A stretch of 64,000 nt of DNA from CAWEWH01 sp963812775 (GCA_963812775.1 CAWEWH010000008.1:372001-436000); one strand, 5' to 3'; positions 1 through 10,115 are shown, counted from the first letter of the stretch. Made by a program: numbers and translations. Notes: generated from the letters alone by a model not told the origin.

Positions 1-2
1 AC

Positions 3-1271
3 CATTGGCTCGGCCTCGCCATCGAGCGCGGCCACGCGGCCGGCAATGCGCGCTCCTGGGTGACGGCCGGCATCGTCGTCAATCTCATACCGCTTGCCGT
101 CTTCAAGTATGGCGCCTTTCTGCTCGACATCCTGCTTGCCCTCGGCGGGCCGCTGGCGATCAAGCTATTCGGCTTTGCGCGCTATCAGACAGGCTTCAGC
201 CAACTCGCGTTGCCCCTCGGCATCTCGTTCTACACGTTCCACGCTCTGTCATATCTAATCGACGTTTACCGCAGGGACGTTCAGGCCGAGCGCAGCATCC
301 GCGACCTTGCCGTCTACATCCTCATGTTCCCGCAGCTCATCGCCGGGCCGATCATCCGCTACAAGACCATCGCCGGTGAGCTGCACCATCCGGTGATCAC
401 CGCCGACCGCGCCGCCCTCGGCATCAAGATCTTCGTCATCGGGCTCGCCCAGAAGGTGCTCATCGCCAACACGGTGGCGACAAGTGCCGACGCCATCTTC
501 GCGTTGCCGGCGGGCGAGCTCTCTGCGCCGCTCGCCTGGCTCGGCATCGTCTGTTACACGCTGCAGATCTACTATGATTTCGGTGGCTATTCGCTGATGG
601 CCATCGGCCTCGGCTTCTTCATCGGCTTCACCTATCCGATCAATTTCAACTACCCGTACATTGCCACGTCGATGACCGACTTCTGGCGGCGTTGGCACAT
701 CTCGCTGTCGTCGTGGTTCCGCGACTATGTCTACATTCCGCTCGGCGGCAATCGGCTCTCGCGCGCCAGGACCTACGTCAATCTCTGGGTCGTGTTCCTG
801 CTCTGCGGCCTGTGGCATGGCGCGGCCTGGAACTTCGTCGTCTGGGGGGCGGCGCATGGCGCGCTCCTCGTCCTCGAGCGCTCGCCCTTCGGCACGCTGC
901 TCGAGCGGCTGCCGGCGCCCCTGCGCCACGCCTACGTGCTCGTCGCCGTCATGGTCACCTGGGTGCTGTTCCGTGCCGACACGCTGCCCGCCGCGGCCTC
1001 TTATCTCGCCGCCATGTTCGGCGCCGGCGCCGGCGCCGCGGCCGGCCCGCCGCTCGATCGTTTCCTTGGCGCCGATGTTGTCGTGGCGATGGCTGTCGGG
1101 ATTGCCGTTGCCGGCCCCGCCGCCGGCCGCCTAGCCGGCGGGCTCGGTGCCTCCTTGCGGCTCGGCGACATCCATGTCGGCCGGCTTGCCGGGCTTGCCA
1201 CCTTGTTTGCCCTCGTGACACTGAGTCTCGCGGGCGGCGCCTACAATCCGTTCATCTATTTCCGCTTCTGA
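3..1271 (+). CDS. MBOAT-family polysaccharide O-acyltransferase (AlgI-like), 5' partial
   Basis: The reading frame is open to the left edge, so the N-terminus lies outside the window; 422 residues remain. The protein is a string of hydrophobic membrane spans. It carries the MBOAT signatures: YYDFGGYS-type loop, FWRRWHISLSSWFRDY, and the conserved LCGLWHGAAW histidine region. Enzymes of this family (AlgI, DltB, PatA) move acyl groups, usually acetyl, across the inner membrane for transfer to an exported polymer. The downstream gene, 8 bases on, is an AlgJ/AlgX-like SGNH protein, the usual periplasmic partner, so the two probably form an O-acetylation pair for the polysaccharide made here. The family call is secure; the acyl donor and acceptor are inferred. 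Confidence 0.93.
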   Translation, partial: HWLGLAIERGHAAGNARSWVTAGIVVNLIPLAVFKYGAFLLDILLALGGPLAIKLFGFARYQTGFSQLALPLGISFYTFHALSYLIDVYRRDVQAERSIRDLAVYILMFPQLIAGPIIRYKTIAGELHHPVITADRAALGIKIFVIGLAQKVLIANTVATSADAIFALPAGELSAPLAWLGIVCYTLQIYYDFGGYSLMAIGLGFFIGFTYPINFNYPYIATSMTDFWRRWHISLSSWFRDYVYIPLGGNRLSRARTYVNLWVVFLLCGLWHGAAWNFVVWGAAHGALLVLERSPFGTLLERLPAPLRHAYVLVAVMVTWVLFRADTLPAAASYLAAMFGAGAGAAAGPPLDRFLGADVVVAMAVGIAVAGPAAGRLAGGLGASLRLGDIHVGRLAGLATLFALVTLSLAGGAYNPFIYFRF

Positions 1272-1279
1272 GGGCCTCC

Positions 1280-2452
1280 ATGTCGCAGCTGATCGAGAGC
1301 GAAGCAGGCGCGAGCGGCGGCAGGCGAGGCCGCGACAGCTGGCTGCTGATTGTCGTCTTCGCGGTTCTTCTGCTTGTTCCGGCCACTGCGCAACTCGTCG
1401 GTCTCGGCGCGGGCTCCGGCGAGAATCGCGTTCTTGCCGAGGCGCCGCGCTTCACCGTGAAGCAGATCAAGAATTTCTCGAAGGCCGCCGACGCCTATGT
1501 CAACGACCGCTTCGGCCTGCGTCAGCAGCTCGTCCAGATGAACAGCCGCCTGCGCTATCGGCTCGGCGTCAGCAGCAACAAGGACGTGGTCATCGGGCGC
1601 GGCGGGTGGCTTTTCTACACCGATCACAAGCTGATGGAGCAGCACACCGGCGCCAACGTGTTCACGCCGGCCGAGCTCGAGAACTGGGTCGCACGGATGG
1701 AGGCGGCGCGCGACTGGCTGGCACGCCGCGGGGTCTCTTTCTACGTCATGGTCGTGCCGGACAAGAACAGCGTCTACCCGGAGAACCTGCCGCAATATCC
1801 CCGCCGGCCCGGTACCGTGACGCGCTTCGATCAGCTCGCCGAACGGCTCGGCCGCTCCAGCCTCGAGTTCATCGATCCGCGCGCCGCGCTCATCAAGGCG
1901 AAGGCCGCCGGGGCCGAGATCTACATTCCCGGCGACACGCATTGGACCGAGCGCGGCGCCTTCATCGCCTACGACTTGTTGATGGACCGCGTCCGCGTCC
2001 GCTATCCCGGCATTCAGGCCTTGACCCTCGACGGCTTCAAGTCGAGCCACGGCGCGCCGATGGCGAGCGACCTCGCCCGCCTCTTGGGCCTGGAAGGGGA
2101 GCTTGCCTACACGGTCGAGCGGCTGACGCCGCTCAAGGCCTCGCATCAGGTCAAGCCCATGGCCGTGACCAACCGCCCGGGCTGGCCCTGGGCGTTGAAC
2201 GAGATCGACAACGATCTCGAGGATCGGCCGCGCCTCCTCGTCTACGGCGACTCATTCACGAGCTACGTGCTCGGCCCCCACTTTCTCTACGAGACCTTCC
2301 GCGACCCGGTCTACACGAACCACCACGGCGGCACGCTCAATCTCGCCCTCGTCGACGAGTTCAAGCCGGATATTGTCGTGATGCAGATGGCGGAGCGCTA
2401 TCTCTACCTTGTGCCGCAGGCACCGGTCGGAGCGGCCGCGCAGAAGCCGTAA
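1280..2452 (+). CDS. AlgJ/AlgX-like SGNH O-acetyltransferase, membrane-anchored
   Basis: 390 residues from the ATG at 1280, 8 bases after the MBOAT stop. A single hydrophobic segment at about residues 19-40 (LLIVVFAVLLLVPATAQL) anchors an otherwise periplasmic protein. Family signatures visible are WLFYTDHKL near residue 112, VVPDKNSVYPE, the catalytic-type GDTHWTERG, and the C-terminal YGDSFTSYVLGP block. AlgX and AlgJ accept acetyl groups from the MBOAT partner and place them on the polymer in the periplasm. The pairing with the upstream gene supports that role. The acetylated polymer is inferred to be the one made by the rest of the locus. Confidence 0.88.
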   Translation: MSQLIESEAGASGGRRGRDSWLLIVVFAVLLLVPATAQLVGLGAGSGENRVLAEAPRFTVKQIKNFSKAADAYVNDRFGLRQQLVQMNSRLRYRLGVSSNKDVVIGRGGWLFYTDHKLMEQHTGANVFTPAELENWVARMEAARDWLARRGVSFYVMVVPDKNSVYPENLPQYPRRPGTVTRFDQLAERLGRSSLEFIDPRAALIKAKAAGAEIYIPGDTHWTERGAFIAYDLLMDRVRVRYPGIQALTLDGFKSSHGAPMASDLARLLGLEGELAYTVERLTPLKASHQVKPMAVTNRPGWPWALNEIDNDLEDRPRLLVYGDSFTSYVLGPHFLYETFRDPVYTNHHGGTLNLALVDEFKPDIVVMQMAERYLYLVPQAPVGAAAQKP

Positions 2453-2458
2453 CGCCAC

Positions 2459-3493
2459 CTATGGGACGTCATTCTGCGGCGCCGGGAACGAGAGATAGTG
2501 CATGCGTTTGGCCTCGCGCCGGCCGCGCGTCACCGTGTCCAGGATCAGGCCGCTCATCAACAAAAGCAGGCTGATGATGGTGAGGCCGATGACCAGGACT
2601 GCCGTCGGCAGGCGCGGCACGAGACCAGTTTCGAGATAGGTGACCGCTAGGGGGAAAGCCAACCCCAGGGCAACCGCAAAGACGAGCGCGCCGATGATGC
2701 CGAAAAACTTGAGCGGCTGCTCCTCCTTCATGAGCAGCATGATGACCGAGAGGATGCGGATGCCGTCGCGCACGGTGTTGAGCTTGCTGGCCGAGCCGGC
2801 TGGACGCTCCTTGTAGGGCGCCACGATCTCGGCGATCGGCACGCCGAGCTCCATGGCGTGAATGGTCAGCTCCACCTCGATCTCGAAGCCCTTCGACAGC
2901 GCCGGAAAGGACTTCACGAAGCGCCGCGACATGGCGCGGTAACCCGACAGGACGTCCGTGCAGGCGTTGCCAAAAATCGCCTTGACCACGCCGGTCAGCA
3001 TGCGGTTGCCGAAACGATGGCCGGGCCGGTAGGCATGCTTCTCAGCCGCCTCGCGCGTCGCGCTCGCCATGTCGACGCGCTCGGTGAGGATTGGCGCAAT
3101 GAGCCGGTCGACGCTTGCTGCGTCATAGGTGTCGTCGCCGTCGACCAGCACATAGATGTCGGCCTCGACGTCTGCGAACATGCGCCTGACGACGTTGCCC
3201 TTGCCCTGGCGCGGCTCCCTGCGGCAGATGGCACCGGCCGCCGCCGCGACCTCAAGCGTCCGGTCCTTCGAATTGTTGTCGTAGATGTAGATCGCGGCGT
3301 CCGGCAGCTTGTCGCGGAAGTCTTGCACCACCTTGCCGATGGCGACCTCCTCGTTGTAGCAGGGAATGAGGATCGCGATGGAGGGTGCGAGCCCCGATCG
3401 AGGCCATGCGCCTTGCGAGCCAAGCTGGGTCGGGCGAACGTGCATGTGAGTAGGATCACTCGGGGAGCGGCTGCTTTGCGGCCGTCTTATCAC
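2459..3493 (-). CDS. Glycosyltransferase family 2, polyprenyl-phosphate sugar synthase type, two C-terminal membrane spans
   Basis: 344 residues. The GT-A fold begins at about residue 38 with SIAILIPCYNEE; the nucleotide-binding DNNSKDRT and the metal site VLVDGDDTYD follow. Two hydrophobic spans near the C-terminus (about 265-290 and 300-325) match dolichyl/undecaprenyl-phosphate mannose or glucose synthases that load sugar onto a lipid carrier for periplasmic transfer. The GTG start at 3493 has an AAGGGG ribosome-binding site 5 bases upstream; an ATG at 3445 is the alternative, and homology begins only after it. Its 3' end lies 6 bases from the convergent SGNH gene. The donor sugar cannot be read from sequence. 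Confidence 0.88.
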   Translation of the reverse strand: MIRRPQSSRSPSDPTHMHVRPTQLGSQGAWPRSGLAPSIAILIPCYNEEVAIGKVVQDFRDKLPDAAIYIYDNNSKDRTLEVAAAAGAICRREPRQGKGNVVRRMFADVEADIYVLVDGDDTYDAASVDRLIAPILTERVDMASATREAAEKHAYRPGHRFGNRMLTGVVKAIFGNACTDVLSGYRAMSRRFVKSFPALSKGFEIEVELTIHAMELGVPIAEIVAPYKERPAGSASKLNTVRDGIRILSVIMLLMKEEQPLKFFGIIGALVFAVALGLAFPLAVTYLETGLVPRLPTAVLVIGLTIISLLLLMSGLILDTVTRGRREAKRMHYLSFPAPQNDVP

Positions 3494-3664
3494 TGCCGCC
3501 CCTTCGAGGAAACCAGTCTCCGCATCGGTCGGTTCTAGGGGCGGACGGCCTTGCCTTGAGCCCGCGCTTCACGGCCCTGACGTCCGTTGTGGCGCCCAGC
3601 GCTTCAGCGTCGACGTGAAGCGCGTTATGACTTGAACGAGCCCCTGCCACCCGCAGCGCCGAGC

Positions 3665-5503
3665 ATGCTGACCGCCTTTTCCGACTGGTACGCCTCAAGC
3701 CAAGCGCCGGCCGTTGCCGGCTTTCGCGGGTTCCTGCGGCGCCATCTCATGCTGCGGCGCGCCGCGCAAATGGTCCTTGCAACGGCGCGCATCGTCGCCT
3801 CCGGGGCCCGGACCTTGTCGGGCCTTCGGCGCGCGATTCTCGACCGGCTTTGGCCAGAGCGCCTGAGGCTGCGCGCGGTCATGGCGGCGCGCTCCACGGG
3901 AGGCAGGATCTCCGTGGCAGGGCTGGTGCGGATGCTGGACGCCATGCCGCGGCGGGCGCGCGTCCTGTGCATCGGCGGCCCGCTCGAAATCGAGCAAGTC
4001 GGCATTGTCGCACGCTGCAAGAGAGCGGTGGTGACCGGCGCGGCGCCGACGGCGTCTGGTGCCCACAGCGACGCGGCGCGGCGCCAAATGTTCGACATCG
4101 TTGTTCTCGTGCCACCCTCCGCGGCGGCTCAAGAGATTTCGGACCTGCGGCGGCAATTTGCCGGTTCGCCGCGTCTCATTTGCTTCGATGCTGGCGAGCT
4201 CGAGCCACAAGCGGCCGCGATCACTTTGCCCCCGCCTCGCGCTGACGGCGAGCCGACGCGCATCGTGCTTCTCAACGACGGGGGTTTTCATGGCGGTGCC
4301 GGGGTGGCGGCGAAACGGCAGGTGGCTTCGTTCCTGCTCAACGGCTGGAACGTCGCGATTCTGGCGTGGTCGCTCAAGGGAACTAGTGACAAGCTTGCGG
4401 TGACCGGCCGTCGGGATCTCGACGGGCGCGTGGGCCTCCACACCGAAAGGCGCGCCCATTGGACGCAAGGCTTGACGCCGCATCAGATTGCCGAGGCGCT
4501 GACCGAGAAGGTCGTCTCTCTCGATCCCGATGCGGTCATCGTCGAAAACATCCACGGCGCCGAATGGCCCATTGAGATCGTCGCGTGCCTCAGGCAAGCG
4601 GGGCTGCGCGTGAGCGTCTATATGCACGATTGCTACTGGGTGACGGGGCGTTGCGCCTATGCCGGGCCCTGCACGCTCTTTCGAAGCGGGTGCGACGCCT
4701 CTTGTCCGACTCCGAACGAATATCCGGCCCTGCCGCCAAGGCTGATCGCCGAGGCATGGCGGCTGCGTGGCGACGCCTTCACGGGGCCGCAGGCTGTTCC
4801 GCTGATCGCCAACAGCAGTTGGACCCGCGACTTTGCTGTTCAGCGCTTCGGCGCGAGCGCCCACACCGCGGTGATTCATCTGGGCCTGGATCATCGGCTG
4901 TTCGCGCCCATCGACAAGGCCGCGGCCCGCGACCTGCTCGGCCTGCCGCACGACAAGACGATCGTGCTCATGGGGGCGGTCAATCTCGCCGAGCGGCGGA
5001 AGGGTGGCCCGCTGTTTCGCAGTCTTTGCGAGCGGCTGAGCGATGACGACGGTGTCGCCACAGTGCTGTTTGGACGCAGTTCGGGACGCCACGGGGCGCG
5101 CTCGCTCGGGACGGTGGAAGACGAAAGGCTGATGCCCTTCATCTACAGCGCGGCCGACATCTTCGTGAGCACCGCCGTCGAAGAGGCGTTCGGGCAGACG
5201 CTCCTCGAAGCAGCGGCCTGCGGGGTGCCGGTGGTGGCGTTGAACGTCGGTGGCGTCAAGGACGTCGTCCGCCACGGGGAAACCGGGCTCCTGGTCGACG
5301 ACCTCTCGGGCGCGGACCTGCTGGCGAGCGTCGAGATGCTCATCGCCGATCCTCAACTGCGCGACAGGCTCGGGCGGGGCGGCCGCGCGCACGTCGAGCA
5401 GGCCCTCACCCTTGAGCATCAGGCGCGAGCATGGTCGGCCTACTTCGACCGTGAGCGCGAAGCCCGGCGCGGCGCGAATACGTCGACGCGCGCCCAGAGG
5501 TAG
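3665..5503 (+). CDS. GT4-type (GT-B) glycosyltransferase
   Basis: 612 residues from ATG 3665. That start is preferred over the TTG at 3587 because the paralogue at 6644 begins with an alignable N-terminus. The N-terminal ~200 residues are family-specific. Two GT-B lobes follow: the first contains FHGGAGVAAKRQ and a Cys-rich loop (YMHDCYWVTGRCAYAGPC, then SGCDASC). The second contains the donor site EEAFGQTLLEAAACGVPVVA and GETGLLV, typical of GT4 enzymes acting on nucleotide sugars. The Cys-rich loop is found in GT4 enzymes of polysaccharide loci. A degenerate copy lies 1.1 kb downstream, separated by an FkbM gene. Confidence 0.9.
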   Translation: MLTAFSDWYASSQAPAVAGFRGFLRRHLMLRRAAQMVLATARIVASGARTLSGLRRAILDRLWPERLRLRAVMAARSTGGRISVAGLVRMLDAMPRRARVLCIGGPLEIEQVGIVARCKRAVVTGAAPTASGAHSDAARRQMFDIVVLVPPSAAAQEISDLRRQFAGSPRLICFDAGELEPQAAAITLPPPRADGEPTRIVLLNDGGFHGGAGVAAKRQVASFLLNGWNVAILAWSLKGTSDKLAVTGRRDLDGRVGLHTERRAHWTQGLTPHQIAEALTEKVVSLDPDAVIVENIHGAEWPIEIVACLRQAGLRVSVYMHDCYWVTGRCAYAGPCTLFRSGCDASCPTPNEYPALPPRLIAEAWRLRGDAFTGPQAVPLIANSSWTRDFAVQRFGASAHTAVIHLGLDHRLFAPIDKAAARDLLGLPHDKTIVLMGAVNLAERRKGGPLFRSLCERLSDDDGVATVLFGRSSGRHGARSLGTVEDERLMPFIYSAADIFVSTAVEEAFGQTLLEAAACGVPVVALNVGGVKDVVRHGETGLLVDDLSGADLLASVEMLIADPQLRDRLGRGGRAHVEQALTLEHQARAWSAYFDREREARRGANTSTRAQR

Positions 5504-5572
5504 GTCACGTCGAATCGACGACCTGAAGCGGCTATGCTAGCAGCCGCCGTCCCTCGGCATTGGAGACGCTCA

Positions 5573-6535
5573 ATGCGGCCGTGGCTTCGCAAGACGCACC
5601 ACGCACTGGAAGAGCTGTTCGCCGACAAGCCGATCGTGCTGGTCGATGTCGGCGCATCGGGCGATCCCCCCGCCGATTGGCGAACGATCTCGGCGATGTC
5701 GACCTTCCTTGGATTTGACCCGGATATGCGCGAGCTGAAGGATGACAACTCCTTCGATTTTCACCGCTTCATCATGGTCAACAAGGCGGTGCTTGATTCC
5801 AACGAGCCGTTCATGGAGCTTTACCTGACCGCCGAGCCGCATTGCTCGAGCGTGCTCAAGCCCAACGCCGCCAATCTGACGAACTACGATTGCGACCACC
5901 TCTTCGAGGTGGTGGGAAAGGCCCGAGTAGCGGCGACGCGGCTCGACGCGGCGCTCCGCAGCCAGGGAATTGCATACGTGGATTGGCTCAAGCTCGACAC
6001 GCAGGGCAAGGATCTGGACATATATGGAAGCCTCGATGAGCCGACGCGGGCGCGTCTGCTTGCTGTCGACATCGAGCCCGGCATCATCGACTTCTACGAA
6101 GGTGAGAATACTTTTGCACCGGCTCACGCGCACCTCATCGGCGAAAATTTCTGGCTGGCGCGCCTGCATGTCCAGCACGCTTCGCGCATCAAGCGCTCCA
6201 CGCGTGAAGTGCTGAAGACGCGAGGCATTGAAGTTGCGCGGCTTCCCGGGAGCCCCACGGCGCTCGAGGCGACGTACTTTCGTTCGTTGGAGCAGCTTGC
6301 CTCCGTCGAGGCCGGTCTGAGGGAGCATGCCTGTCTTTGGCTCTTCGCCATGCTGAGCGACAGAAGTTCCTTTGCGCTCGACGTTGTCGTTGCGGTGATC
6401 GAGAAATTCGACAAGCAGCTTGGCGAATTGCTGCTTGTGGAAACGCTCTCTGAAATTCGGTCGCCGCGCAGAAAGCTAGCAGGACTCACGAATTTTTTTG
6501 CTCGTAAGGTCAATCGGCTGTTCGGCCAGGATTGA
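5573..6535 (+). CDS. FkbM-type SAM-dependent methyltransferase
   Basis: 320 residues from ATG 5573, which has a GGAG box 7 bases upstream; an ATG at 5534 in the same frame lacks one. The SAM site reads VLVDVGASGDP at about residue 18, followed by FLGFDPDMREL. The FkbM-type core continues with SVLKPN, DWLKLDTQGKDLDIY and VDIEPG. FkbM-family enzymes O-methylate sugars or polyketides and are common in surface-glycan clusters. The C-terminal ~110 residues are an extension without an obvious motif. The gene sits between two paralogous GT4 genes, which suggests it acts on a residue those enzymes add. Confidence 0.82.
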   Translation: MRPWLRKTHHALEELFADKPIVLVDVGASGDPPADWRTISAMSTFLGFDPDMRELKDDNSFDFHRFIMVNKAVLDSNEPFMELYLTAEPHCSSVLKPNAANLTNYDCDHLFEVVGKARVAATRLDAALRSQGIAYVDWLKLDTQGKDLDIYGSLDEPTRARLLAVDIEPGIIDFYEGENTFAPAHAHLIGENFWLARLHVQHASRIKRSTREVLKTRGIEVARLPGSPTALEATYFRSLEQLASVEAGLREHACLWLFAMLSDRSSFALDVVVAVIEKFDKQLGELLLVETLSEIRSPRRKLAGLTNFFARKVNRLFGQD

Positions 6536-6643
6536 CAAAGCGACGCACATCCGGACACCGTTGCTGTCACACCTGGGGGTGATATCCAGCGCCGCTATTG
6601 GCAGAATAGGTCTGCCTCACCGGGAGCGGAGCAATAGAGGTTC

Positions 6644-8470
6644 ATGGTCGCAGGCTTTTTGGATCGGTTCTTTGTGAGGCCTACTCCCGTTGCCGCGCGA
6701 TTTCGCGGCTTGATCAGACAACACCCTATCGTCGCCGGCTTTGCGCGCGGAGTCCTCCAAGCCGGGCGCGGATTGTTGTCCATCTTGACCACGTCACACT
6801 GGCGCGTCGAACCCAGCGTGAAGCTTCAGGCCGTCATGGCGGCTCGCGGGCTCGGAGGTTGCATCGGAACGTTCGACCTCGCGCGATCGTGGGACTTTTG
6901 CCGGCGAGGCAGGCGCACCCTTTGCTTCGCCGGGCCACTCGAGTTGAAGCAAATCGAGACGATCCTGCGCGCCAAGCGCGTTCGGCGCATCGTGCGATGT
7001 ACAAGCGCTGCGGAAGCGCGCGAATTGACGGCGCGCTTGGATCGATTCGACAGGGTCGTTATCGCGGCGCATCCCGAGGTGGCCGGTATTGCCGGGGAGT
7101 GGGAAAGCGCAATTCTGGATGCGTCAAAGCTGCTGGTGCTCCGCGAGGTTGAGGACCAAAGTCTTCGTCGCGTGAATCTCGCCAATTCCGATGACGCATG
7201 CTCGATGCCTCGGTTGGACAACGCCTCGGTGGATCTCGCGCGGAAGCTCCGCAATGGCGAAAGTCTTACGATCGTGTGCGTAAACGACGTGGGATTCCAA
7301 TACGGAGCCGGAATAGCTATGCGCCGGCAGGCAGCCTCCTTTCTGCTAAACGGCTGGCGGGTTGGGATTGTGGCGTGGTCGCCGGGCCCAGCAACTCAGC
7401 CACCTCACTTGCCGGGTTGCGATACTGAAAAAAATTGGCTCGGCGTTCGCGGGCTCGATAAGATGCATGGTGGCGGTGCATCGGACGAGCAAATCCTTTC
7501 TGCGGTTGTGTCAACCGTGAGTTCATTGTCGCCGGACGTGATCATTGTGGAAAATATTCACGGGGCCGGCTGGCCGTTGGCCCTTGTCCCTGCGTTTGCG
7601 AAGCTAGCCCCGACGGCTGTCTATATGCACGACTGCTACTGGGTGACGGGGCGCTGCGCTCACGCTGGTTCCTGCGAGCTCTACAAAACGGGCTGCGATG
7701 CGAGGTGTCCGACAGCCCAAATGTACCCGCCTCTTGCGCCCGACAAGATTGCCCCGGCCTGGATGCTGCGTGGTGACATTTTCGGCGGGCCCGGCGGCAT
7801 GCCGCTTATCGCCAACAGCAGCTGGACGCAAGATTACGTGAGAAAACGTTTTGGTGACCTCGCGCGCACCGAGGTCGTGCATCTCGGTCTCGATCATCAA
7901 GCTCTTTGCACCGATCCCCAAAAGGCTGGCGCGCGAGCTTCTAGGCGTGCCGCAGGACAAGACGGTCATTCTCCTGGGGTCGGTCAACATGCGCGACAGC
8001 TATAAGGGTGGCCCGTTGCTGGAAGAGCTGCATCAGGCGCTCATCGCGCGAGAGGACGTGGCCGTCGTTCTTTTCGGGCAATCATCGGAGCGAATGACTG
8101 CGACGAAGGCTTTCGGCCTTGTCCGGGACGAGCGCCTGATGCCGTTCATCTACAGCGCCGCTGATATTTTTGTCAGTGCGTCGACGGCCGAGTTGTTCGG
8201 TCAGACATTGCTTGAGGCGTCTGCTTGCGGTGTCCCAGTCGTCGCGTTCGATGTCGGCGGTGTCAGGGACGCTGATCGTCGACGGCGAGACCGGCATGCT
8301 TGTCGATCCACGCGGTAACGAAAAGCTCCTGACCGCCGTAGACCGGCTGATCGGCGATCCGGCAACGCGTGAGCGGCTCGGCCGCGCCGGCAGAGCTCGG
8401 GTCGAGCAGCCATTTCACGTTGGAACGTCAAGCCGATGCCTGGATCGACTGCCTCAAGCGCTTGTGGTAG
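6644..8470 (+). pseudogene. GT4-type glycosyltransferase, paralogue of the 3665 gene, broken by three frameshifts
   Basis: Starts at ATG 6644 with a GAGG box 5 bases upstream. The protein aligns end to end with the 3665 gene, including the Cys-rich YMHDCYWVTGRCAHAGSC loop. At about 7901 one extra base (run after CATCAA) moves the frame; the next segment reads LFAPIPKRLARELLGVPQDKT. Near 8268 the frame changes again, just before LIVDGETGMLVD. Near 8413 it changes a third time, giving a clean ending FTLERQADAWIDCLKRLW and the stop at 8470. Every segment is conserved, so either three indel errors or a recently inactivated gene. Function as for the paralogue. Confidence 0.82.
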
Positions 8471-8599
8471 CCGATAGGGCTCCGCATTGCGCGACGTCGA
8501 TCCCTCTGGCATGCCGACGAAATCCGACAAGGCACCACCTGCCCGGACGCACGCCCTTGACGCTTCGGTCGAGTTTCCCCATGACCGAGGCTCGCGCCG

Positions 8600-9142
8600 A
8601 TGACAGTTGAACAGAAGAACGACGAAGTCGCTGGGCTCGTTGCCGAGGTGACGGAGCTCAGGAACCGCGCGCTCGTGCAGGCGAAAGAGCTCGCGATCAT
8701 GAGGTGGGAGATCGCGTCCTTGATGCGCGCCCACCCAATGCTCGGTCGCGTCAACGAGGTCAAGAGCTTCCTCAAGCGCCGCTTTCCGGCGCAATTGGAC
8801 CGCGCCATGCGAATGCGCCGCGCGGCCGGTGATCTGTTTAGAAGCCTGCGCCATGCCGCGCCGGAGGCAGCGAGCGGCAGCCATGCGACACGCCATGCCG
8901 ATCTCGATCTCCCGCTCCCGATCCTGGTGGCGGACCGCGGCGTCGGTGCCGAACAGGTTGCGGCAGCGGCTGCTCGCCGAGGCGCGAAACCATCAGCCTC
9001 CTGCCTGCGGCCGGATTTCCCAACTCGCTTCCGATGGCGATCGAGGGCGAACCCCCATTGCGCGGCCCGGCGCCCGGCAGCCTGGTCGAATGGCTGGCAT
9101 CGGATCCAGGCAAGTTGCGCGGCATCGGCACCATCGCGGTGA
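8600..9142 (+). CDS. Coiled-coil N-terminal segment, probably the 5' part of the next glycosyltransferase gene
   Basis: Starts at ATG 8600. The first ~50 residues are heptad-rich and charged (LVAEVTELRNRALVQAKELAIM), a likely coiled coil. A basic region with FLKRRFP follows. From about residue 125 the frame stops looking protein-like, while another frame upstream of 9034 reads ETISLLPAAGFPNSLP and runs straight into the GT2 gene. The simplest reading is one gene, 8600-10110, with a single indel between about 8960 and 9000. That would give a coiled-coil-tethered glycosyltransferase. If there is no indel, this is a separate 180-residue protein of unknown function overlapping the next gene by 109 bases. 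Confidence 0.5.
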   Translation: MTVEQKNDEVAGLVAEVTELRNRALVQAKELAIMRWEIASLMRAHPMLGRVNEVKSFLKRRFPAQLDRAMRMRRAAGDLFRSLRHAAPEAASGSHATRHADLDLPLPILVADRGVGAEQVAAAAARRGAKPSASCLRPDFPTRFRWRSRANPHCAARRPAAWSNGWHRIQASCAASAPSR

Positions 9143-10110
9143 ATGCCGGCGATGAGATCAGCCTTGCCTTGCTGCGCGGACGAATGCACGCCGGCCAGAC
9201 CCTCGTGCTTGGTCAATCGAGCGGCGCCACCGCTGCATGCGTGAGCGAGCTCGGCGAGCCGGCGCGACGGGACGCCGACTTGTCCATTTATCCACGCCTG
9301 CCCGACGACTGGCTTGATCCCCTCGACGCGGTGGGCACGCCCAACCCCGAGCTCGTCGCGAAACGGCGATGGCCGAAAATCTCCGTCGTCATGGTGAGCT
9401 TCAACCAAGCCGATTTTCTCGAGGAGGGGCTGCGCTCGGTTCTCGATCAGAACTATCCCAACTTGGAGTTCCTCGTCGTCGACGGACAATCGACGGACGG
9501 CAGCATCGACATTCTCGAGCGCTATCGCGCACGCCTCGCTTTCCTCCTCGTCGAGCCCGACCGCGGGCAGGCGGACGGGCTAAACAAGGGCTTCGCCCGT
9601 GCGACGGGCGACATCCTCACCTGGGTCAACAGCGACGACCTGTTGGAGCCGGGCGCGCTGTTCCGTGTCGCCCAGGTCTTCACGCAGACAAATGTGGACA
9701 TGGTGGTGGGCGGCTGCCTGCAGATCGGGCGGACGCGCGCCGAGATCATCCGCCGTCATCATACCAAGCTGCCGTTCGGCGTCCCGGTGCCACTGCCGCT
9801 CGGCCTCTTGCTGGAGCTCGATCGTTTCTGGTTTGCGGCCGCCTTCTTCTATCAGCCGGAGGTGTTCTTCACGCGCGACATCTGGCTGCGCAGCGGCGGC
9901 AGGCTTCGTGCCGATCTCAACTACGTGCTCGACTATGATCTGTGGGTACGTATGGCCGCCGCCGGCGCCACCATCTTCCACATCCCCGAATTCCTGGCAT
10001 GCAGCCGCACGCATGAGCAGCAGAAGACGACAGTCGGCATGCCGTACCTACCTGAAGTGCAGCGCCTGTTGCGCGAATATGCGAGCCGCCTGGTGCGGCC
10101 GCCCGCCTGA
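9034..10110 (+). CDS. Glycosyltransferase family 2
   Basis: At least 358 residues from ATG 9034, possibly extended upstream through an indel (see the preceding entry). The GT-A catalytic domain starts at about residue 113 with ISVVMVSFNQADFL. It contains VDGQSTDGS, DRGQADGLNKGFARATGD and the metal-binding WVNSDDLLEPGA. The Q-x-D-x-x-N-K-G block is typical of GT2 enzymes in extracellular polysaccharide clusters. The first ~110 residues contain a short uncharacterised domain. The stop is 5 bases before the start of the membrane protein at 10116. Donor and acceptor are unknown. Confidence 0.87.
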   Translation: MAIEGEPPLRGPAPGSLVEWLASDPGKLRGIGTIAVNAGDEISLALLRGRMHAGQTLVLGQSSGATAACVSELGEPARRDADLSIYPRLPDDWLDPLDAVGTPNPELVAKRRWPKISVVMVSFNQADFLEEGLRSVLDQNYPNLEFLVVDGQSTDGSIDILERYRARLAFLLVEPDRGQADGLNKGFARATGDILTWVNSDDLLEPGALFRVAQVFTQTNVDMVVGGCLQIGRTRAEIIRRHHTKLPFGVPVPLPLGLLLELDRFWFAAAFFYQPEVFFTRDIWLRSGGRLRADLNYVLDYDLWVRMAAAGATIFHIPEFLACSRTHEQQKTTVGMPYLPEVQRLLREYASRLVRPPA

Positions 10111-10115
10111 GCATC

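Noticed and set aside
3695..5419. 574-codon open frame on the minus strand
   Set aside because: Lies fully opposite the GT4 gene, has Arg/Ala-rich composition and no motif; a shadow.
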